A stretch of DNA of 15,653 nt from JAVBNT01 sp031551355 (GTDB lineage Bacteria > Vulcanimicrobiota > CADAWZ01). The notes under the pieces were generated by a model. That model worked only from the letters and a program-made list of their open reading frames with translations, had not been told where the DNA came from and did no database searches. The DNA lies in the NCBI GenBank assembly GCA_031551355.1, contig JAVBNT010000011.1, positions 1 through 15,653 of the forward strand, written 5' to 3'. The position numbers and the translations under genes are program-made. Shown here in pieces: positions 7,747 to 15,056 of the stretch. Within the stretch, counting starts at the first letter, position 1, and every line of letters starts with the position of its first letter.

Positions 7747-8406
7747 TTGAAAGATTTTGTTGAACTGTTACTCGTTTACATAGAAAACTGTTTTTACAAT
7801 TTATCAATAAAGGCCATTGAAACAGTCAAATGGGGGCGGAATAAAACCTGGTGGAAAATACAGCTATCCTTATGCCGCCTGTATCTGTTTCACTCACCTT
7901 TTAACATCATGAAAAAATACGCAAAGGATAGTAACGATTTCATTTATGGGGAAACCCCGATTCTGACAATTAATGAAATTTTAAACGATATAGATGTTAA
8001 TTCCGATGATATTTTTGTAGATCTTGGCTGCGGAAGGGGTCTGGCCGTCCTGGGAGCATTCCTGACTAAAAACATCCGCTGTTACGGGATGGATATTGTT
8101 GAAACATTTGTTGACAATGGCAGTAAAATTGCCGAATGGCTGCAAACGGATAAAATAAAGTTTACCAGAGGAGATATAACGGAAAAATACCTAAATCAGG
8201 GAAATATTTTTTTCATCGCCGGAACAACGTTTGATGAAGAAACAATGGCTAAACTTACCAAAAATCTGTCATCCCTTCAGGGAAAAATAAAAATAATATC
8301 GCTGTCTCAGGAAATAAAAGCGCAAGGATTCAGAACGGTAATGGAAAAAAAATACCGGTTTTCATGGGGATACACAAAAGTATATATACAGGAAAAATCG
8401 TCATAG
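7747..8406 (+). CDS. DOT1/FAM173-like class I SAM-dependent methyltransferase
   Basis: A 219-aa protein. The N-terminal ~60 residues hold hydrophobic and aromatic helices (FVELLLVYIENCFYNL; WWKIQLSLCRLYLF), possibly membrane-touching. A Rossmann methyltransferase follows: motif I is VDLGCGRG (residues 91-98), an acidic post-I residue lies in GMDIVE (Asp116), and a motif II-like RGDI includes Asp143. The segment IFFIAGTTFDEETMAKLTKN and the final WGYTKVYIQEK resemble DOT1-type and FAM173-type lysine methyltransferases, where a Phe/Asp follows a strand where Asn-Asn or similar is common. A protein substrate is plausible but not shown. The start is TTG at 7747, with AGAGGG 9 nt upstream; the first in-frame ATG is at residue 55, inside the conserved part. 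The next gene follows after 115 bp. Confidence 0.72.
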   Translation: MKDFVELLLVYIENCFYNLSIKAIETVKWGRNKTWWKIQLSLCRLYLFHSPFNIMKKYAKDSNDFIYGETPILTINEILNDIDVNSDDIFVDLGCGRGLAVLGAFLTKNIRCYGMDIVETFVDNGSKIAEWLQTDKIKFTRGDITEKYLNQGNIFFIAGTTFDEETMAKLTKNLSSLQGKIKIISLSQEIKAQGFRTVMEKKYRFSWGYTKVYIQEKSS

Positions 8407-8521
8407 CAGTATAAAAACGATTGTGTATAGAGGAAAAAATCAAAGTCGGTAGAATGATATAAAGTTCCTAAAATCAATCTACAATTTGTTTGATGTTCAA
8501 AAATTGAAAAGAGGTTTGACA

Positions 8522-8752
8522 ATGTTAGAATATTGCGAAAGCTATCTTGAAAAATATCATGATGATTTTAATTTTTTTGATATGGAGTGCAGCGATAAGC
8601 GCATACGCGAAACCAATATGAGAATTAAGCGCTGTCTCAAATGCCCCGGCAGAGAGCAATGCAAAATGCATCCCGAATTCTGGCTGGAAGGTGAATCCGC
8701 CAGAAGAGCTGAGGACATAAAGTTAAGAAAGCTGGAACAGGAAAACCAGTAG
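8522..8752 (+). CDS. Small cysteine-cluster protein, 76 aa
   Basis: I do not recognise this family. The ATG at 8522 is preceded by AAAGAGG with 7 nt spacing, which decides the start over a TTG at 8486. The protein is charged and helical. Its centre has CLKCPGREQC (CxxCx5C), followed closely by a His in KMHPEF, with two more Cys nearer the N-terminus (residues 5 and 23). This could bind zinc or an Fe-S cluster. The C-terminus is a charged helix (RRAEDIKLRKLEQENQ). It lies 115 bp after the methyltransferase gene on the same strand and is followed by a strong terminator. Confidence 0.75.
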   Translation: MLEYCESYLEKYHDDFNFFDMECSDKRIRETNMRIKRCLKCPGREQCKMHPEFWLEGESARRAEDIKLRKLEQENQ

Positions 8753-8788
8753 CCATACCTAAGCAAAATACCCAATAAAAGTCATTAT

Positions 8789-8815
8789 AAAAAGCAGCTA
8801 TTCAGGCTGCTTTTT
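8789..8815. terminator. Rho-independent terminator after cysteine-cluster gene
   Basis: Perfect 10-bp stem, AAAAAGCAGC (8789-8798) with GCTGCTTTTT (8806-8815), and a 7-nt loop TATTCAG. The T run works on the + strand and the A run makes it usable from the other side too. It lies 36 bp after the stop of the 76-aa gene. Confidence 0.9.
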
Positions 8816-8887
8816 CAATTTTGGAATATTTTGCAGTTAGATAGAAAATATGATTAACCATGATCATGAGAAATTAATGCCGGCAAA

Positions 8888-8914
8888 TAAAAAAGACCCT
8901 GATTAAACTCAGGG
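8888..8914 (-). terminator. Rho-independent terminator after the 105-aa gene
   Basis: On the - strand CCCTGA (8914 to 8909) pairs with TCAGGG (8902 to 8897) over a 6-nt loop, followed by TCTTTTTT. It lies 24 bp after the stop of the 105-aa gene. With the terminator at 8789-8815 it insulates the two convergent genes. Confidence 0.85.
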
Positions 8915-8938
8915 CCCTTTATACTTAACTTAAAATAA

Positions 8939-9256
8939 TTAACTCTTTACCACTTCATCCCATTTCTGGAACATTTTTTCCTGGACTTTAGCTTTGTTAA
9001 TGGCAACTTCCTGCTGAATTTCATAAATCTTTGTCTGCGTATCCTGTAACAGTTTCCATTTATCCCATTCTGCTCTTTCCCTGTAAGCAGCCATAGCCAT
9101 TTGTGTTTGTTCAACCTCAATCTGGCTTACCTGAGCTAATTGTGCATTTGTTGTCAATGCACTGTTATTATTGGCAATATTTGAAGTGCCAATAATCATA
9201 GCATTGTTTAAAGCACTGTTTCCGCCGCCAAAAAGGTTACTAAGAAAATTTCCCAT
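8939..9256 (-). CDS. Small Asn-rich, coiled-coil-like protein, 105 aa
   Basis: I do not recognise this family. The start at 9256 is supported by AAAGGAG about 9 nt upstream; an earlier in-frame ATG at 9307 lies upstream of the predicted promoter and is unlikely. Residues 1-15 form a Phe/Gly-rich head (MGNFLSNLFGGGN). Residues 15-45 are Asn/Ala/Thr-rich (SNIANNNSALTTNAQLAQ). The rest is one long amphipathic charged helix (EVEQTQMAMAAYRERAEWDKW...KAKVQEKMFQKWDEVV), likely a coiled coil. There is no signal peptide. It has its own promoter with a palindrome and its own terminator. It lies downstream of the radical SAM operon on the same strand but is separated by about 155 bp. Confidence 0.78.
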   Translation of the reverse strand: MGNFLSNLFGGGNSALNNAMIIGTSNIANNNSALTTNAQLAQVSQIEVEQTQMAMAAYRERAEWDKWKLLQDTQTKIYEIQQEVAINKAKVQEKMFQKWDEVVKS

Positions 9257-9295
9257 CGAACACGACTCCTTTCGAATGACTCTAATCTTAGTTAT

Positions 9296-9324
9296 ATTAT
9301 GACACATCTACAATTAATTGTAAA
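9296..9324 (-). promoter_or_regulatory. Promoter of the 105-aa gene
   Basis: On the - strand, TTTACA (9324 to 9319) is followed after exactly 17 nt by CATAAT (9301 to 9296), with TGT directly before the -10. The spacing is ideal. The transcript would start about 35-40 nt before the AAAGGAG-preceded ATG at 9256. Confidence 0.6.
9309..9322. promoter_or_regulatory. Perfect 14-bp palindrome within the promoter; candidate operator
   Basis: TACAATTAATTGTA is a perfect dyad. It overlaps the -35 hexamer and fills most of the spacer of the promoter at 9296-9324, which is where a repressor dimer would block polymerase. No regulator gene is visible nearby. The sequence is AT-only apart from one C and one G, so chance occurrence is possible. 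Confidence 0.4.
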
Positions 9325-9412
9325 TACCGTATTTGTTACAATTTTGTTGCCAATAAAGCTCAAACCAGCATTTTAAAACACTAAATCAAGATATGCAATA
9401 TATAACAGTCTC

Positions 9413-11176
9413 TTATATTTGAAATATAACATGGTAACTTTTTTCAAGTCTTTTATAAAATGGAATCATAACGGTTTTAATTATAATCTCCACTTCAACA
9501 TCCAATTCTAATTTATCCTTTATAAGCTGCGCAATTTCAATAATACTAAGCCTGCCTGTTGAAAAATCGCAGAGAAGTTGTTCTTTTGCTTTTTTAATGT
9601 AAATCCTGTCAAAAAAACCGTCTAAAATATAATTTGTCCCGCTGCACGATGGGGTGGATAACAGGATAGGTCTTGAACTTATTAATTTTTCATGACTTAT
9701 TTCATCAGATCTAAAGCGGGAAACATTGTTTCTTAGATCAAAATATTTTTTTATAACGGGAGCCAATGCTAAAATATGGAAATAATAACCGGAGGGAAGA
9801 GAATATCTTGAAAAAACAGACATGTGCGTATTCATAATCGCAAAATCAGCCTTTTTGAGAAGCTTTATAGCTTCTAATTTAACTCTATCCAGAAATGTAT
9901 GCTTTAGCTCCATTAAATCGGTAACACCCAATGATTTTGTAATTACAGACGGTAAGTGAGTACTCAAGTGCGTTAGCCACTGCCGATCTATAATTGAAAG
10001 TCCGTATTTCGCAGGGTTTTTAGCAATATCGGTCCCAGGATAAGGACAAAGAAACGTGGGATTCAGGTCAAGTAGCCCCTTAGATAAATTCAAAAGTTTT
10101 ATCGCAAAATTCAGCGATTTTTCAAAAGTTTCAGCCGTTTCAAAAGCTCCGCCAATCATTATATTACCGACAGAGCAAATATTATATTTCGGCAGCTCAG
10201 CAACAACTGCTTCTATCTGCTCCAGAGTAATTTTTTTATTATAAGCGTCTAAAACTTCCTGATTACCGTTTTCTATTCCCAGCTGAATCTTAATAAGTCC
10301 GGCTTTTTTTAGAACTCCCCAGAGTTCGGGATGACGATAAAGAGTGTCTATCCTGCCTTCGCACATTATTGCAAAATCCAAATCTCTTTTAGCTTTTTCT
10401 TCTCCTAAACCTTCGCAAATTTCTATGGTTCTCGTTGGATTGGCGATAAACGTATCATCGAGAATACCAATAGATTTAATATTATACTTTTCGCTTAAAC
10501 AGATAAAATCATCTACAACACGGCGTGAACTAAAATATCTGTAACCTCTGCCATGAACTCCCTGAAAACAAAAAGAACAGTTGAAAGGACAGCCTCTACC
10601 GGAAGAATAAAAAATACTATTGGGAGTTCTTATTAAAGAATAGTCCGGCGTCGGCAATAGATCCAAATCCTGAATAAGATCACCCTTGGGATTGGCGACT
10701 ACTTTATTATCTTTTCGGTATATGAGTCCTTCTATATCTTCCAAACAGCCTTTATTTCTAATAATCTTATTACATAATTTTAAGGTCGAAAACTCACCTT
10801 CCCCGACAATAGCCATGTCAAAAACAGGCTCGTCCAAAACAGACTCCATCATTATACTTACTAAAGGACCACCTACTAAAATGATAACATTAGGAAGCCA
10901 TTTTTTTAAATCCCCAGCGAGGTAAACAACATTTTGTATGTTGTCCGAATTTATATTCAGCCCTATTATTTCAGGATCCAATTTTTTAAAATATTGTGAC
11001 AAACCGTCACAATCTAAACTCGCAAGCTGATCTGTTTTTAGACATTCTACTGAAAATCCGTTATTTTTAAGTAAAGTGGCTATTGAGAGCATGCCAAGAC
11101 CAAAAAAAGTAAAGCTTAAGTCTAAAAAAGTAGTTAACTGCAAAAAAACAATATTTTTTTTATATAGATTATTCAT
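9413..11176 (-). CDS. B12-binding domain radical SAM protein (third gene of the operon)
   Basis: A 587-aa protein. The N-terminal ~170 residues form a cobalamin-binding Rossmann-like domain (ATLLKNNGFSVE; ILVGGP at 100-104; VGEGEF at 124-129), without the DxHxxG motif, as in many family members. The radical SAM core follows with the cluster motif RGCPFNCSFC (Cys196, Cys200, Cys203) and a SAM-binding region LGIENGNQEVLD near 299-310. A long helical region follows, then a C-terminal module of about 75 residues (YILDGFFDRIYI...DFSTGRLSIIEIAQLI) that resembles a PqqD/RRE-like winged helix and is shared by all three operon members. The family makes methylations and ring changes on peptides, lipids and natural products; no substrate can be named. 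The start is ATG at 11176 with GGTGA upstream, in the same context as the first gene of the operon. Confidence 0.88.
   Translation of the reverse strand: MNNLYKKNIVFLQLTTFLDLSFTFFGLGMLSIATLLKNNGFSVECLKTDQLASLDCDGLSQYFKKLDPEIIGLNINSDNIQNVVYLAGDLKKWLPNVIILVGGPLVSIMMESVLDEPVFDMAIVGEGEFSTLKLCNKIIRNKGCLEDIEGLIYRKDNKVVANPKGDLIQDLDLLPTPDYSLIRTPNSIFYSSGRGCPFNCSFCFQGVHGRGYRYFSSRRVVDDFICLSEKYNIKSIGILDDTFIANPTRTIEICEGLGEEKAKRDLDFAIMCEGRIDTLYRHPELWGVLKKAGLIKIQLGIENGNQEVLDAYNKKITLEQIEAVVAELPKYNICSVGNIMIGGAFETAETFEKSLNFAIKLLNLSKGLLDLNPTFLCPYPGTDIAKNPAKYGLSIIDRQWLTHLSTHLPSVITKSLGVTDLMELKHTFLDRVKLEAIKLLKKADFAIMNTHMSVFSRYSLPSGYYFHILALAPVIKKYFDLRNNVSRFRSDEISHEKLISSRPILLSTPSCSGTNYILDGFFDRIYIKKAKEQLLCDFSTGRLSIIEIAQLIKDKLELDVEVEIIIKTVMIPFYKRLEKSYHVIFQI
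10767..10918 (-). repeat. Near-identical tract shared with 14212-14363 (copy in third operon gene)
   Basis: This 152-bp stretch differs from 14212-14363 at only two positions (10789 and 10883). It encodes residues 87-137 of the B12-binding domain. Just outside it the two genes differ much more often, including at silent positions: for instance 7 differences in the next 62 bases on the high-coordinate side. Confidence 0.9.
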
Positions 11177-11192
11177 AATTTCACCATTATTT

Positions 11193-12848
11193 TTATCTGT
11201 AGAAAATTATCTGATAATTTTTTTCAAGCTTCTTATAAAAAGGAATCATTATTTTTCTAATGAAATCGCTGACAGACATGTCCAATTTATAGTCGGCAAT
11301 AATTTTTTTGGCAATATCGCCGATATTTAACTTCGCAAAAGAATATTCGTAAACGGCAACTTCAAGCTTTTTCTTTACAAACATATTTCCACGGTGTCCC
11401 GGCAATTTGTATCCGTCTTCCAGTGTCACATACTGAGTATCGATCAAAACCCTGAGAGGAAGCCATTTTTCAATCTCTTTTAAAGAGATATTCTCAATAC
11501 GGTTAAACGAGGCAAAAGAAAAAAAAGAAAAGTATTGCTTTATAATATCTATATTTAATACACGCTGCGCTATTGTGGAAATAGCGTAATTCTCCGATAA
11601 ATTATGATAAAAACAAAGAGTGTCAAAAGATACAGTTTTAAAAACAGCGTCATTCAATTTTAGAATTTCTTTTGTAAACCTGTTAGTCAAATCATAAAGC
11701 TGTTCCTTAGAAAAATTTTTGCTTTTAAAAAAAGAATTAGCGATACCGTATTCTGTAGTGAAAAAATCATTTTCAAGGCAGGTAGCATATTCACTTAATT
11801 TTTCAGGACGAAAATACGCAGGAAGCGCAAAAAAGAAACCTTTTCCCAAAACTGTCATTTCTTTATAAAAATTAAATATTTTCTCAAAATAGTCAATAGT
11901 TTTTTGTGGATCTCCGATAAATATTTGCGAAGAAATGCAAATGTTTTTTTGATAAGCTACATTTTCGATGACTTTTTTGGCTTTTTTAAACTGTTTCTCA
12001 CTTATATCCATAAAAATAACTGATATCTTGGCTTTCACAAGTTTTTTTACAATATCCGGATATTTATACAGTATATCAAGATCTCCAATGCATGAAATTT
12101 TAAAATCCAAACTACAATGTGCAAGCAAATCACATATAGAATTGAGACGCCCGTAATCGGACATGAAATTCTTATCGGCGATAATCAGATGCTTTATAAA
12201 ATATTTCTCTACAATATCCTTTATTTCATTAACCACCCTATCAGCAGGAAGATATTTTATACAGTTATCATAAGCCCTGCTTGAATAGTAACCGGTAGAA
12301 CAATACGGTTGTGATAACAATATATTTAACTCAGGGATTTCTTCAGGAATTACGGTTTTCACCTGATTTTCCATAATCTTGCCGTCCTGCAGATAAATAA
12401 GTCCGGCAATATCATTGATATTTCCTTGTCCTAGAACAAGCACATTGTATAAATAAAGAGCGCTGTATTCGTTTGCACCTGTTATTACGTAATCAAAATT
12501 ATCAGTAAGTATTTTATTGTCAATGCCGGGAGAGATCGCAACCAGCGGTGCTTTGAGCACAGACTTTATTTCTTTACACAAGTTTACGGCATGATAAACA
12601 GTATCCAAATTAACGCCGATAAAAATTATTTTCGGACTGTAATTTGAGATAATATTTTTTCGGGAATTTTCCGGAAATTCAAGCAGTTGCTCATATTTTA
12701 AGTACTTTACAACCAGCTTTTTTTGCTCCAAAACAGATGCCGATAAAAGCAAATCATAATCGTAAAATCTGGAATTTTCTTTAAGCGCGTCACTCTGGAT
12801 AAACAAGGCGTCACTGTACCAAAATTTCATAAATTCATTTACGTTCAT
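11193..12848 (-). CDS. Cofactor-less paralog of the B12/radical SAM proteins (predicted pseudoenzyme)
   Basis: A 551-aa protein, clearly related to both flanking genes over its whole length: IIFIGVNLDTVYHAVNLCKEI against IIGLNINSDNIQNV..., DIAGLIYLQDGKI, ADRVVNEIKDI, and the ending KIMIPFYKKLEKNYQIIF. The cluster region is shortened: YSSRAYDNCIKYLPADRVV replaces the YSSSRGCPFNCSFC...RVV of the first gene, leaving at most one of three cysteines (Cys196). GGP has become SPG (about 106-108), GEGEF has become GANEY (124-128), and LGIENGNQ has become FMDISEKQ (near 279-286). It should therefore bind neither the 4Fe-4S/SAM pair nor, probably, cobalamin. The frame is intact, has AAGGA upstream, and sits 12 nt after one gene and 16 nt before the next. 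It looks like a maintained protein, perhaps a scaffold or regulatory partner. It is not a decayed gene by any visible stop or frameshift. Confidence 0.85.
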   Translation of the reverse strand: MNVNEFMKFWYSDALFIQSDALKENSRFYDYDLLLSASVLEQKKLVVKYLKYEQLLEFPENSRKNIISNYSPKIIFIGVNLDTVYHAVNLCKEIKSVLKAPLVAISPGIDNKILTDNFDYVITGANEYSALYLYNVLVLGQGNINDIAGLIYLQDGKIMENQVKTVIPEEIPELNILLSQPYCSTGYYSSRAYDNCIKYLPADRVVNEIKDIVEKYFIKHLIIADKNFMSDYGRLNSICDLLAHCSLDFKISCIGDLDILYKYPDIVKKLVKAKISVIFMDISEKQFKKAKKVIENVAYQKNICISSQIFIGDPQKTIDYFEKIFNFYKEMTVLGKGFFFALPAYFRPEKLSEYATCLENDFFTTEYGIANSFFKSKNFSKEQLYDLTNRFTKEILKLNDAVFKTVSFDTLCFYHNLSENYAISTIAQRVLNIDIIKQYFSFFSFASFNRIENISLKEIEKWLPLRVLIDTQYVTLEDGYKLPGHRGNMFVKKKLEVAVYEYSFAKLNIGDIAKKIIADYKLDMSVSDFIRKIMIPFYKKLEKNYQIIFYR

Positions 12849-12860
12849 AAAAAATTTTCC

Positions 12861-14621
12861 TTATATTTGGAATATAATATAATAACTTCCTTCAAGCCTC
12901 TTATAAAAAGGAATTATAACCGCTTTTATTATCAGCTCAATATCAAGCTCAAGCTTCAATCCGGACTTTATCAACTGCGCTATTTCAATAATATTGAGCC
13001 GGCCGGCTGAAAAATCATAAATAAGTTTTTCTTCTATTGTTTTAATATAAAATTTATCAAAATATCCTTCTAAAATATAATTCTTTCCACTCCGGAACGG
13101 TTGCCATAAAGTCAACGGTTTTGAGAACAGTAACTCTTCATAGTTTAACTCTCCCAATCTAAACCGTGAGCTGTTATTTTTTAATTCAAAATATTTTTTA
13201 ACAACAGGAGCAAAAGCCAGGAGCAGGCGATAATAATTAGTCTTAAATCCAAACGACAAAAGGTGCATATGAAAATTTATAACATCAAAATCGGCCATTT
13301 TAAGCATTTTAATCATTTCATCGCGAACTCTCTTAATAAAAACATGCTTCAAAGCTGTTAAATCCTGAACATTCAAATTTTTTGTTGTCAAAGAAGGGAG
13401 CTGTAAGCTCATTGATTTCAGCCAATCCCTGTCTATAATTGAAAGACCATATTTATCCGGATTTTCAGCAATGTCAGTACCGGGATAGGGACAGAGAAAC
13501 GCAGGACTTACTTCCAGCAGACTTTTGGAGATGTTTATTAATTTTACCGCAAAATCCAAAGATTTTTCAAAAGTTTTATAAGTCTCAAAAGGACCGCCGA
13601 GAATAATATTACCGCTAGCAAAAATCATTTTATCGGCAACACCGGCAACAACCGTTTCTATTTGTTCTATGGTTATATGTTTATTATAGGCATCTAAAAC
13701 TTCCTGATTACCGTTTTCGATACCTAATTGAACTTTGACCAGACCGGCTTTTTTAAGAACATCTAAAATTTCAGGATGTTTATAAATAGTGTCGACTCTT
13801 GCTTCACACCAAATTACAAAATCTAAATTTCTCCTGTTTTTTTCCTCTATCAATCCCTCGCAAATTTGTAAAGTTCTTTTGTAATCGGCAATAAAAGTAT
13901 CATCAACAATAGCGACAGCCCTGGCCCTATACTGCTCACTTACACTTATAAGATCATGTACAACGCGCTGTGCACTGAAATAACGGTATCTCCTACCATT
14001 AGCTCCCTGAAAACAAAATGAACAATTAAAAGGGCAGCCCCTGCTGGAAGAATAAGAAAAAGCAGCAATTGGTTTTATAAAAGAATAGTCAGGAGATGGC
14101 AATACATCCAAATTTTCAATTAAAGGGCCCTGGGGATTTACCGTTATTTTGCTGTTTTTGCGATAGATAAGACCTTCAATATCTTCAAAACTGCCTTTAT
14201 TTTTTATAATTTTATTACATAATTTTAAGGTCGGAAACTCACCTTCCCCGACAATAGCCATGTCAAAAACAGGCTCGTCCAAAACAGACTCCATCATTAT
14301 ACTTACTAAAGGACCACCTACTAAAATAATAACATTAGGAAGCCATTTTTTTAAATCCCCAGCAACGTAAATAACATTTTGTATATTATCTGAATTTATA
14401 TTCAGTCCTATTATTTCAGGATTTGCTTTTTTAAAATAGCTTTCTTTCTCTTGATAATTTAGACATTCAAATTGATCTGACTTGAAGTAGTCAACATCAA
14501 AGCCATTGTTTTTAAGCAAAGTAGCGATTGATAGCATACCCAAATTAAAACAGGAAAATTCCAAATCCCAAAGAGACATCAATTGCAGAAAAATAATATT
14601 TTTTTTATCGGGATTATCCAT
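12861..14621 (-). CDS. B12-binding domain radical SAM protein (first gene of the operon)
   Basis: A 586-aa protein from ATG 14621. This start is preferred over ATG 14636 because its surroundings (AATGGTGAAA then ATG) match those of the paralog at 11176, and the two proteins then align from the first residue. The layout is as in the paralog: B12-binding domain with ILVGGP and VGEGEF, radical SAM motif RGCPFNCSFC (Cys196, Cys200, Cys203, the same numbers as the paralog), LGIENGNQEVLDAYNK, a helical region, and the shared C-terminal module (YILEGYFDKFYI...DFSAGRLNIIEIAQLI). It is first in a three-gene operon. The B12 domain contains a tract almost identical in DNA to the third gene. Reaction and substrate are unknown. 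Confidence 0.88.
   Translation of the reverse strand: MDNPDKKNIIFLQLMSLWDLEFSCFNLGMLSIATLLKNNGFDVDYFKSDQFECLNYQEKESYFKKANPEIIGLNINSDNIQNVIYVAGDLKKWLPNVIILVGGPLVSIMMESVLDEPVFDMAIVGEGEFPTLKLCNKIIKNKGSFEDIEGLIYRKNSKITVNPQGPLIENLDVLPSPDYSFIKPIAAFSYSSSRGCPFNCSFCFQGANGRRYRYFSAQRVVHDLISVSEQYRARAVAIVDDTFIADYKRTLQICEGLIEEKNRRNLDFVIWCEARVDTIYKHPEILDVLKKAGLVKVQLGIENGNQEVLDAYNKHITIEQIETVVAGVADKMIFASGNIILGGPFETYKTFEKSLDFAVKLINISKSLLEVSPAFLCPYPGTDIAENPDKYGLSIIDRDWLKSMSLQLPSLTTKNLNVQDLTALKHVFIKRVRDEMIKMLKMADFDVINFHMHLLSFGFKTNYYRLLLAFAPVVKKYFELKNNSSRFRLGELNYEELLFSKPLTLWQPFRSGKNYILEGYFDKFYIKTIEEKLIYDFSAGRLNIIEIAQLIKSGLKLELDIELIIKAVIIPFYKRLEGSYYIIFQI
14212..14363 (-). repeat. Near-identical tract shared with 10767-10918 (copy in first operon gene)
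   Basis: Direct-orientation partner of the tract in the third operon gene, about 3.4 kb away, with 150 of 152 bases equal. The middle gene of the operon has no comparable tract. Confidence 0.9.
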
Positions 14622-14648
14622 CTTTTCACCATTCATAAAAGATAAATA

Positions 14649-14654
14649 AGTATA
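14649..14654 (-). promoter_or_regulatory. Possible -10 of the radical SAM operon promoter
   Basis: TATACT on the - strand lies about 28 nt upstream of the preferred start at 14621. No good -35 stands at the usual spacing, so this is tentative. It is the only -10-like box between the operon and the repeat region. Confidence 0.25.
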
Positions 14655-14716
14655 AAGGAAATACTTGAAAACAGGTGCCAGTCATTGTTGTGAAATGGCA
14701 TTTCATCACAATCGCT

Positions 14717-14750
14717 CATGCGGCGTAACGCCGCACCACATATAAATGAA
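14717..14750 (-). repeat. TGCGGC hairpin segment, inverted copy
   Basis: Read on the - strand this segment (TTCATTTATA... to ...ACGCCGCATG) matches 15106-15136 on the + strand at all but one aligned base, with 3 gap positions. It contains the TGCGGCGT/ACGCCGCA hairpin. Confidence 0.7.
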
Positions 14751-14812
14751 AACACGCGTTTCAAACAGCAATCGCAAAAGTCCATTAAAAAGACTTAAAA
14801 ACGTGTGTTATA

Positions 14813-14838
14813 TCATTGTTATGTTTTCATAACAATGA
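14813..14838. repeat. TTTT-loop hairpin, copy 1
   Basis: TCATTGTTATG, a TTTT loop, then CATAACAATGA: an 11-bp perfect stem. The same 26 bases recur at 15061-15086. Confidence 0.92.
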
Positions 14839-14931
14839 CCAGGAGCCATCTACTCTGAGTTACAATATTTGCTTTGCGAATACTCTATTCCTTTAATAAA
14901 GTAATTATCCCCCTAGGCCGCAATGCCATCA

Positions 14932-14970
14932 GGCTAAATATTCCTTTTCTTATTAAGAGGATATTTAGCC
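14932..14970. repeat. Hairpin with terminator-like T-rich tail
   Basis: GGCTAAATATTCC (14932-14944) pairs with GGATATTTAGCC (14959-14970) with one bulged T. GTTCTATTTTT follows on the + strand. It could end a short + strand transcript, but no gene precedes it and no convincing promoter is seen. Confidence 0.45.
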
Positions 14971-15056
14971 GTTCTATTTTTCACAACTCTAGGGAAAGAC
15001 CCGTTAAGAAAAACTATTCTTGGATCGTGTAAAAATTGTGTGGTTAATATGTTCTA

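Larger units (their letters stand above)
14681..14839. repeat. Composite palindromic element bounded by GTCATTGTTRTG repeats
   Basis: GTCATTGTTGTG at 14681-14692 is matched in inverted orientation by CATAACAATGAC at 14828-14839 (11 of 12). Inside are a TGCGGCGT-A-ACGCCGCA hairpin (14719-14735), an arm pair AACACGCGTTT (14751-14761) with AAACGTGTGTT (14799-14809, 10 of 11), a small AAGTC/GACTT pair (14778-14782, 14792-14796), and the TTTT-loop hairpin at 14813-14838. The nested dyads and terminal repeats suggest a MITE-like or REP-like composite element. Confidence 0.5.

Noticed and set aside
8939..9256. 105-aa protein as a peptide precursor for the radical SAM operon
   Set aside because: Asn-rich content is suggestive, but the Asn-rich part is at the N-terminus and a long charged helix is at the C-terminus, the reverse of known leader-core order. 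It also has its own promoter.
11193..12848. Middle radical SAM paralog as a pseudogene
   Set aside because: It has a complete frame, its own ribosome site and operon spacing, and the shared C-terminal module is intact. Loss of catalytic motifs alone does not make it a pseudogene.
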